Part shown: positions 6,840 to 12,074 of the stretch, one piece after another
Layout of the letters: each line of letters starts with the position of its first letter
Numbering within the stretch: the stretch's first letter is position 1
DNA from: JALYNX01 sp044867525
GTDB lineage: Bacteria; Actinomycetota; Acidimicrobiia; Spongiisociales; ZC4RG35
DNA length: 15,991 nucleotides
Direction of reading: 5' to 3'
Assembly: GCA_044867525.1 (NCBI GenBank)
Contig: JBIOVB010000011.1
Span: 1 to 15,991 of the forward strand
The notes under the pieces: generated by a model
Seen by the model: the letters and a program-made list of their open reading frames with translations, nothing else
What the model was told of the DNA's origin: nothing
Databases searched by the model: none
Made by a program: the position numbers and the translations under genes

Positions 6840-7969
6840 GCCTGAAGCAGGACTTCTCCCGTTTCCTGACCGCCGCGCCGGATCGACTCCACTTCGCCGC
6901 CCACTCCCATCACCCGTGGCCGGACGTGTCGTTCGAGGCCCAGCAACAGGCTTGGCTGGATGCGGCTTCCCATGCCGATGACAAGTGGGACCTGGTCTTC
7001 GGGACGGTGATCCCCGAGACCAGGGCACTGGTCGCCGCCACCCTGGGCCTGTCTGACCCCGGGACCATCGCCTTTGCGCCCAACACCCACGAGTTCCTCA
7101 ACCGGCTCTTCTCCTGCCTGGAGCCGCCGGTCCGGCTACTGACCACCGACGCCGAATTTCATTCCCTCAACCGCCAGTCGCGGCGGTGGGAGGAGGCGGG
7201 GCTGGCGATCGTCGACCGCATCCCCGCCGAGCCCTTCGAGACATTCGCCAAGAGGTTCACCCGGGAGGCGAGGGCCGGAGTCCACGACCTGATCTACGTC
7301 AGCCAGGTCTTCTTCGACTCCGGGTTCGTGGTTCCCGACATCGACCGCGTCGTCTCCTCGGTCTCCGAGGAGAAGGCGTTCGTCGTCATCGACGGGTATC
7401 ACGGGTTCATGGCCCGTCCCACGACCCTGGGCTCGGTCCAAGACCGGGTGTTCTACATCGCCGGGGGCTACAAGTACGCCATGGCGGGAGAAGGGGTCTG
7501 CTTCATGCACTCCCCACCCGGTTACGGACCCCGCCCGGTCGACACCGGGTGGTTCGCCGGCTTCGGGCAGCTGGAGACCGGGGTTTCGGAGCAAGTCTCC
7601 TACTCCGAGGATGGGACACGCTTCTCCGGCGCCACCTTCGACGCCTCCGGCGTCTACCGGATGCGAGCGGTTCTCACCTGGCTAAAGGACCGCGGTGTCA
7701 CCGTGGCCGACATCCGCGCCCATGCCGCCGGCCTCCAGGAGCGATTCCTCGCCGGGGGGGAACATCCGGGCGAATTGATCCCTCCACTACCCCACGAAAG
7801 GGGGAACTTCCTCACCTTTCGCACCCCTCGCGCCGGCGAGATCTATGCCGCTCTGCACGGCCGCGGGGTGATCACGGACTACAGGGGAGATCGGTTCCGG
7901 ATCGGTTTCGGCATCTATCAGGACGAAGCTGACGTCGATCGGCTGATCGGGGAGCTGGGCGATGTCTGA
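6836..7969 (+). CDS. kynU: Kynureninase-like PLP-dependent enzyme (class V fold)
   Basis: A 377-residue PLP enzyme of aminotransferase class V fold. The likely role is to cleave L-kynurenine to anthranilate and L-alanine. Visible features are HFAAHSHHPWP near the N-terminus (19-29), APNTHEF (81-87) in the PLP-phosphate region, VVIDGYHGF (183-191) with Asp186 for the pyridine nitrogen and His189, and GGYKYAMAGEG (210-220) with the Schiff-base Lys213. The Asp-X2-His and then ~24 residues to Lys match kynureninase spacing, and FRIGFGIY (354-361) holds an Arg placed to bind the substrate carboxylate. It is shorter than typical kynureninases (about 410-420) and its loops differ, so another class V activity remains possible. 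The four-base overlap with tryptophan dioxygenase is strong support for kynureninase. No kynurenine formamidase is present in the window. Confidence 0.72.
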   Translation: MSLKQDFSRFLTAAPDRLHFAAHSHHPWPDVSFEAQQQAWLDAASHADDKWDLVFGTVIPETRALVAATLGLSDPGTIAFAPNTHEFLNRLFSCLEPPVRLLTTDAEFHSLNRQSRRWEEAGLAIVDRIPAEPFETFAKRFTREARAGVHDLIYVSQVFFDSGFVVPDIDRVVSSVSEEKAFVVIDGYHGFMARPTTLGSVQDRVFYIAGGYKYAMAGEGVCFMHSPPGYGPRPVDTGWFAGFGQLETGVSEQVSYSEDGTRFSGATFDASGVYRMRAVLTWLKDRGVTVADIRAHAAGLQERFLAGGEHPGELIPPLPHERGNFLTFRTPRAGEIYAALHGRGVITDYRGDRFRIGFGIYQDEADVDRLIGELGDV

Positions 7970-7974
7970 CCGGG

Positions 7975-8376
7975 TCAGGGCTCGATCTGGGCCACCGCCA
8001 CCAACTCCACCATGGCGTCCGGGTCGAACAACTCACTGACCCCGAAGAGGGCCATCGCCGGATAGTGGCGCCCGAAGATCTCCCGATAGGCGGCACCGAT
8101 CGGGCCCAGGTCCTCCCGATATCCGCCGACGTCGGTGGTGTAGATGGTCAACGACAGCAGGTCCTCCGGCGTCCCTCCGGCGACCTCGATGACCCTGGCG
8201 ACCGAGCGGCAGGCCTGTGCGAACTGGCCGACGAGGCCGGGGTCGATGCTCCCATCGCTGTGATGCCCGGTCTGCCCTGCGATGCGGAGGAGGCGCCCGC
8301 CGGCTCCGAGCACGCCATGGGAGAACCCCACTGCAGGTGCCATGCCCTCAGGATTGAACAGCTGGTGTCGGCTCAT
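7975..8376 (-). CDS. RidA/YjgF-family protein lacking the catalytic arginine
   Basis: A 133-residue protein of the RidA/YjgF/UK114 fold, usually a trimer that hydrolyses imines. It starts MSRHQLFNPEGMAP and shows RIAGQTGHHSDG (31-42), the middle helix QACRSVARVIEVAGGTPEDLL (54-74 region) and the C-terminal strand VELVAVAQIE. In canonical RidA the segment is PARSCVEVARLP; here it reads PAMALFGVSELF, so the deaminase Arg105 is replaced by Met108. This places it in one of the Rid subfamilies with altered activity. The ATG at 8376 has a GGGAGGG ribosome-binding site and overlaps the crotonase stop (ATGA), so they are translationally coupled. YjgF-like proteins accompany 2-aminobenzoyl-CoA-type gene sets, where an amino- or imino-acyl-CoA is the natural candidate substrate; this is inference. 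Confidence 0.85.
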   Translation of the reverse strand: MSRHQLFNPEGMAPAVGFSHGVLGAGGRLLRIAGQTGHHSDGSIDPGLVGQFAQACRSVARVIEVAGGTPEDLLSLTIYTTDVGGYREDLGPIGAAYREIFGRHYPAMALFGVSELFDPDAMVELVAVAQIEP

Positions 8377-9200
8377 CTTCCCTCCCACACCGGTGGGCGT
8401 TTGCCTGTGAATGCCTCGTAGAACTCGGCATGGTCCCTCGACGTCATCAGCAAGGCCTGGGTGAACGCCTCGAGCTCGATCGCCGAGGCCAGGTCCATGT
8501 CGAGCTCCCTGCCGATGAGCACCTTGGTCGCGGAGTATGCGAGACGCGGCCCGTCGGCGAGGCGTCTGGCGAGGGTCGTTGCTGCCTCGCTCAACGCCGC
8601 GTCCGGGACCGTCTTCGCGGCCAGGCCCCAGCTCACCGCGGTGGCAGCATTCACCTCCTCACCGAGCAGAAGGACCTCGGTCGCCCTTCCCAGCCCGATG
8701 ACCCGGGGCAGGAGGTAGGCGGAGCCCATGTCGGCACCGGCCAGGCCCACCTTGGTGAACAGGAATCTGAACGTCGCCGACTCACACAAAATGCGGATGT
8801 CGGAGGCGAGGGCGATCACAGCGCCGGCACCAGCCGCCACTCCGTTCACGGCAGCGATCACCGGTATGGGAAGCCGCCTTATCCGCTCCACCACGGCACC
8901 GGTCATCCGGGTGAACTCCAACAACTCCCTGGCATCCGACTTCTGGAGCACCCCGATGATCTCCTCGACATCGCCACCCGAGCAGAAGCCCCTGCCCTCT
9001 CCGGTGATCACGAGAACCGCGATCTCCTCACGATGCTCGATCTCCGCGAGCAGATCCCTCAGATCGGCATACGCGTCGAAGGTGAGGGCGTTGAGGCGGT
9101 CCGGGCGATCGAAGGTGACTGTGGCCACCCCGTCGTCGACCGCGAAGCGAAAGTTCTCCCAATCGGTGGTGAACGGGGCGGACGAGCGGTGCGGGCTCAA
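8373..9200 (-). CDS. Enoyl-CoA hydratase/isomerase (crotonase) family protein
   Basis: A 275-residue crotonase-fold enzyme acting on an acyl-CoA. The fold motifs are FDRPDRLNALTF (30-41), GRGFCSGGDVEEI (69-81) and NGVAAGAGAVIALASDI (119-135), which build the CoA pocket and oxyanion hole. The two acid/base glutamates of enoyl-CoA hydratase are absent: position 144 (rat numbering) is Val128 and 164 is Lys150. The next block is VGLAGADMGSAYLLPR, with Asp157 a possible alternative acid/base, similar in placement to isomerase- or PaaG-type members. Simple hydratase activity is therefore doubtful. It starts at TTG 3 nt after the stop of the upstream membrane protein and overlaps the RidA-like gene by 4 nt, giving a three-gene minus-strand operon. 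The partner genes suggest a ring-opening or isomerising step on an anthraniloyl-CoA-derived intermediate; that is inference. Confidence 0.85.
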   Translation of the reverse strand: MSPHRSSAPFTTDWENFRFAVDDGVATVTFDRPDRLNALTFDAYADLRDLLAEIEHREEIAVLVITGEGRGFCSGGDVEEIIGVLQKSDARELLEFTRMTGAVVERIRRLPIPVIAAVNGVAAGAGAVIALASDIRILCESATFRFLFTKVGLAGADMGSAYLLPRVIGLGRATEVLLLGEEVNAATAVSWGLAAKTVPDAALSEAATTLARRLADGPRLAYSATKVLIGRELDMDLASAIELEAFTQALLMTSRDHAEFYEAFTGKRPPVWEGR

Positions 9201-9203
9201 CGG

Positions 9204-10400
9204 CTAGGCCGCTGCTTCCAATTGTCGAGATTCCTTGGCGGTCAGATAGGTGTAGATGCCGAACAGGAGGGCGATCCCGAGAATCGGGGTGAAGATCCGC
9301 TTCAGGGTGGCGTTCTCGGTCATCAGTCCGATCACGAACCCGATGACGCCGATGTTGGTGCCCCAGAAGATGATCCGGTTGGCGCCCTCCGAGACCGCCG
9401 ACCCGATGGCCAGCATCGCGAAGATGAGATTGGTCACCACCATGATGAAGTTCACGTGGTCGAGGGCGAGCAGCCAGGGGGCGACCTCCTCGAACTCTTC
9501 GCCGCCGACGAATAGCGACACCACATAGGCAAGAAGCACGATCCCGACAACGAGGCCGATCACGGATACCCGAGGCATCACGTCGACGATCGAGCCGCCC
9601 CTCCACTGCGATGGTGCCAGGAATTTGCGCAGCCTCACCAGGAGGATGATCAGGCCCACGACCTCGAGTGGGACATTCGCCTGGATCAGCGCGTCATTGT
9701 CGGTGAGGAACCCGAGCATCCCCAACAGCCCGGCGAGGAAGATCAGGAGCATCTGGACCATGCCGGCCCGGGCGTCGGAGATCGCAGGCACATCGCCCTT
9801 CCGGATGAGCCATTCGACCAGTGCCACCGCGGCCAGGATCACATAGCCGATCACCATCGCCGCGGGATGAGCTTCACCAAGGCGATCCGCACTTTCGGCC
9901 GGCACCACCTCGGTTCCGGACAGTTGCAGCCCGAGTAGAACGCCGAGCACTGCCCCGATGACCAGGAAGAACAGCGCCAGGCTCAACCCGAACTCCGCCA
10001 CGTCCCAAGACTGCCCCCGCTTCTTCCGCAGGACCCATACCAACATCCAGACCATCGCGATGAAGGCGAGTGTGCCGCCGATGGGACGCTGGACCGACTC
10101 TTCGGTGCCGAGCAGGTCGCCCGACCAGAAGGCGAGGACATACAAGGCCAACGCCACGATCGAGAAGTTCGCCAGAGTGCTCGACGACCGGTCGTCCTCT
10201 GAGCCGAACATCCACAACGCACCACCGAAGATCGACAGGGTGATCCAGCCCAGAGTCCCGGCGTGGACGTGAGTGAGCAGAGTGTCGCGGGGCGGATCCC
10301 ACAGGTCCGTCCCATTGAGAATGCCGATCACGACCGTGATCACGAAGATGACCAAGGCAGCGCGGAACAGATTGCGAACCCCGGGCGGGGCAACACCCAT
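9204..10400 (-). CDS. Twelve-TM haem-copper-oxidase-like membrane protein
   Basis: A 398-residue integral membrane protein with about 12 hydrophobic segments (near 11-29, 44-66, 78-95, 107-125, 136-160, 178-199, 211-232, 240-257, 275-297, 312-334, 343-361, 368-387). Histidines sit at the start of helix 2 (LLTHVHAGTLGW, His44 and His46), helix 6 (GEAHPAAMVIGY, His178) and helix 10 (LDHVNFIM, His315). Twelve helices with His in 2, 6 and 10 recall subunit I of haem-copper oxidases and NnrS-like proteins, but the helix-7 His-His pair and the second helix-10 His are missing. It may bind one haem or none. A GAGG lies about 5 nt before the ATG. It is first in an operon with the crotonase and RidA-like genes, which is an unexpected partner set; a link to electron disposal or oxygen/NO sensing is speculative. 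Confidence 0.6.
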   Translation of the reverse strand: MGVAPPGVRNLFRAALVIFVITVVIGILNGTDLWDPPRDTLLTHVHAGTLGWITLSIFGGALWMFGSEDDRSSSTLANFSIVALALYVLAFWSGDLLGTEESVQRPIGGTLAFIAMVWMLVWVLRKKRGQSWDVAEFGLSLALFFLVIGAVLGVLLGLQLSGTEVVPAESADRLGEAHPAAMVIGYVILAAVALVEWLIRKGDVPAISDARAGMVQMLLIFLAGLLGMLGFLTDNDALIQANVPLEVVGLIILLVRLRKFLAPSQWRGGSIVDVMPRVSVIGLVVGIVLLAYVVSLFVGGEEFEEVAPWLLALDHVNFIMVVTNLIFAMLAIGSAVSEGANRIIFWGTNIGVIGFVIGLMTENATLKRIFTPILGIALLFGIYTYLTAKESRQLEAAA

Positions 10401-10428
10401 CAGGACCTCACTTCATCGGGATGAGTCA

Positions 10429-10434
10429 ATTATG
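10429..10434 (-). promoter_or_regulatory. Possible -10 element of the minus-strand operon (CATAAT)
   Basis: CATAAT on the minus strand matches TATAAT in five of six bases and lies 28 nt upstream of the ATG at 10400, leaving room for a short leader with the GAGG ribosome-binding site. I see no good -35. It shares the 93-bp divergent gap with the acyl-CoA dehydrogenase promoter. Confidence 0.35.
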
Positions 10435-10454
10435 GCTTTTCGGCCTTGCCGCTG

Positions 10455-10481
10455 ACGGGACCGCGGCGGGCGCAGTCCCGT
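10455..10481. promoter_or_regulatory. Inverted repeat ACGGGAC-N13-GTCCCGT, candidate operator
   Basis: A perfect 7-bp inverted repeat (10455-10461 and 10475-10481) lies just upstream of the predicted -10 box of the acyl-CoA dehydrogenase gene, covering its -35 zone. Its 20-bp centre-to-centre spacing suits a dimeric repressor such as a TetR- or GntR-type protein, but no regulator gene is in the window, and 7-bp repeats occur by chance in GC-rich DNA. Confidence 0.35.
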
Positions 10482-10487
10482 TAACTT
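10482..10487 (+). promoter_or_regulatory. Predicted leaderless -10 box for acyl-CoA dehydrogenase (TAACTT)
   Basis: TAACTT fits TANNNT and ends 6 nt before the ATG at 10494. No Shine-Dalgarno sequence precedes the ATG, so a leaderless mRNA is likely. The box abuts the ACGGGAC/GTCCCGT inverted repeat. Confidence 0.45.
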
Positions 10488-10493
10488 GAGCCG

Positions 10494-11603
10494 ATGCCCG
10501 TCCCGACGCCACTGGTCGAGGAGTGCGAGCGGATGGCCCGCTCCATGCTCGATCTCGCCGACGCCGGCGAACCCGGCGTCGTCAATCGGGAATTGGTCGA
10601 AGCGCTGGCCGGGCACGGTCTGTTCGATCGGTTGTTCGCCGCCGATCAAGTGACCGCCACCGAGTTGTGCGCCATCCGCCAGGGTCTGGCAAGAGTGTCG
10701 ACCCATGCCGAGACCGCGTTCGCCATCCAAGGATTAGGCGCGATCCCCATCCACCTCACTGCCACCACACCGGCAAAGGAACGATGGATCCCCCAGATTC
10801 GCTCCGGAACTGCGGTAGCCGCCTTCGCCCTCACCGAGCCCGGCGCCGGATCCGACGCTGCCGCCCTGACCACCCGCGCCGAGGCCGACGGCGACGGCTT
10901 TCGGATCACAGGGGAGAAGGCGTTCATCTCCAACGCACCGGGCGCCGACCTGTACACGGTTTTCGCCCGAACCACCGAAGGCGCCGGGGCGAGAGGGGTT
11001 ACTGCGTTCGCCGTTCCGGGAGACGCCGATGGCCTGACCGGGGCTCCAATCCCGATGCTGTCACCACACCCCCTGGGCAGGATCACGTTTGACGGGGTAT
11101 TCGTCGCCGATGACCAGGTGCTGGGGGAGGTCGATCACGGATTCCGGGTGGCGATGCAGACCCTCGACCTGTTCCGGCCGAGCGTCGGCGCATTCGCGTT
11201 GGGGATGGCCGAAGCGGCTCTTGGCATCGCGGTCGACCATGCCACGACCCGGACCGCCTTCGGCACACCGATCTCCGACTTCCAGGGTGTCTCCCACCAG
11301 TTGGCCGATGTCAGGGTTGCGATCGAAGCCTCCAAGCACCTCATCTACGCCGCAGCCGCGGCACACGACGCCGGCGACCGGGAGTCACTCACCGGGAAAG
11401 CCGCGATGGCCAAGCTCTACGCCACCGAGACCGCGCAACGGGCGGTGGACGTGGCCATCCAGGTCCTTGGGGCGAGAGGCCTGGAGGCGGGCTCGACGCT
11501 GGCCCACCTCTATGTGGAGGTGCGGGCACCGCGGATCTACGAGGGGACCTCCGAGATCCAACGCAACATCATCGCCCGGGAGCTGTTCTCGGGGAAGATC
11601 TAG
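10494..11603 (+). CDS. Acyl-CoA dehydrogenase family protein
   Basis: A 369-residue FAD flavoprotein that would desaturate or oxidise an acyl-CoA thioester, passing electrons to ETF. It contains the FAD/substrate motif FALTEPGAGSDAAAL (115-129), the second block ITGEKAFISNA (137-147), a mid-domain EVDHGFRVAMQTLDLFRPSVGA-type helix (begins near 215), the FGTPISDFQGVSHQLADV helix, and the C-terminal IYEGTSEIQRNII with Glu350 as the predicted catalytic base. The length is normal to slightly short. It stands alone on the plus strand, divergent from the membrane protein-crotonase-RidA operon and convergent with a CoA-binding protein gene 17 nt away. Context suggests a step in anthraniloyl-CoA-derived acyl-CoA breakdown, but a branched- or short-chain fatty acyl substrate is equally open from sequence. 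Confidence 0.9.
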   Translation: MPVPTPLVEECERMARSMLDLADAGEPGVVNRELVEALAGHGLFDRLFAADQVTATELCAIRQGLARVSTHAETAFAIQGLGAIPIHLTATTPAKERWIPQIRSGTAVAAFALTEPGAGSDAAALTTRAEADGDGFRITGEKAFISNAPGADLYTVFARTTEGAGARGVTAFAVPGDADGLTGAPIPMLSPHPLGRITFDGVFVADDQVLGEVDHGFRVAMQTLDLFRPSVGAFALGMAEAALGIAVDHATTRTAFGTPISDFQGVSHQLADVRVAIEASKHLIYAAAAAHDAGDRESLTGKAAMAKLYATETAQRAVDVAIQVLGARGLEAGSTLAHLYVEVRAPRIYEGTSEIQRNIIARELFSGKI

Positions 11604-11620
11604 CGTCCCCCGCCGGCAAT

Positions 11621-12007
11621 CTAAGAAGCTCGCACCATCAGGCAGGCACGGGTGAGCCAGGTGAAGGGGCCGTTCCTCAGCCGCTCCTCGAGCTGCGGGG
11701 ACTCCGCGCCGGGCTGGACCCAGATGTTGAGGATGCCGGCCTCCTCGCACTCGTCGAGCACCTGGAGGCCGCGATCCGCTGGGACCACGAAGTTGGCGAT
11801 CGTCGGCTTCTCAGGGAGGTCCCTGACAGAGGGCCAGCAGGGATCTCCGTCGACCGTCTCCCGGTTGGGGTTGACCGCGAAAACCTTGTAGCCCTTTGAC
11901 TTGAGATCGCGATAGATGATCCCCCCGTATTTGGCGGGGTGGTCGGTGGCTCCGATCACTGCGATCGATGCCCCTGGCTCGGCGAGTAGTGGTGTGAGGT
12001 CGGTCAT
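11621..12007 (-). CDS. CoA-binding domain protein (YccU-like)
   Basis: A 128-residue single-domain protein of the CoA_binding_2 family, a Rossmann fold related to the CoA/NAD-binding domain of succinyl-CoA synthetase. The nucleotide loop is AVIGATDHPAKYGG (16-29), followed by GYKVFAVNPNRETVDGDPCW (39-58), the strand IANFVVPAD and the IWVQPGAES motif (95-103). The biochemical role of this widespread family is not established; binding of CoA or a CoA ester is the usual proposal. It is convergent with the acyl-CoA dehydrogenase and divergent from hutH. There is no Shine-Dalgarno sequence before the ATG; a TACCGT box lies 13 nt upstream, which would give a leader of about 5 nt. Confidence 0.87.
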   Translation of the reverse strand: MTDLTPLLAEPGASIAVIGATDHPAKYGGIIYRDLKSKGYKVFAVNPNRETVDGDPCWPSVRDLPEKPTIANFVVPADRGLQVLDECEEAGILNIWVQPGAESPQLEERLRNGPFTWLTRACLMVRAS

Positions 12008-12020
12008 TTCGTTCTAGATC

Positions 12021-12026
12021 ACGGTA
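12021..12026 (-). promoter_or_regulatory. Possible -10 box for the CoA-binding protein gene (TACCGT)
   Basis: TACCGT on the minus strand lies 13 nt upstream of the ATG at 12007. It is the same hexamer as the predicted hutH box on the other strand, so the two form an inverted pair (ACGGTA at 12021, TACCGT at 12061) around the divergent promoter gap. Confidence 0.33.
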
Positions 12027-12060
12027 TCGGCGCCGGCGGCGTTTCCATTAATCGAGTAGT

Positions 12061-12066
12061 TACCGT
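12061..12066 (+). promoter_or_regulatory. Predicted leaderless -10 box for hutH (TACCGT)
   Basis: TACCGT fits TANNNT and ends 8 nt before the GTG at 12075, the same spacing as at the SDR and kynA starts. It lies only 2 nt before the alternative GTG at 12069, which argues for the later start. Confidence 0.42.
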
Positions 12067-12074
12067 GCGTGACC

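Noticed and set aside
7975..8376. 2-aminomuconate deaminase of the 3-hydroxyanthranilate meta-cleavage branch
   Set aside because: No 3-hydroxyanthranilate dioxygenase, kynurenine monooxygenase or ACMS decarboxylase is nearby, and the key arginine is missing.
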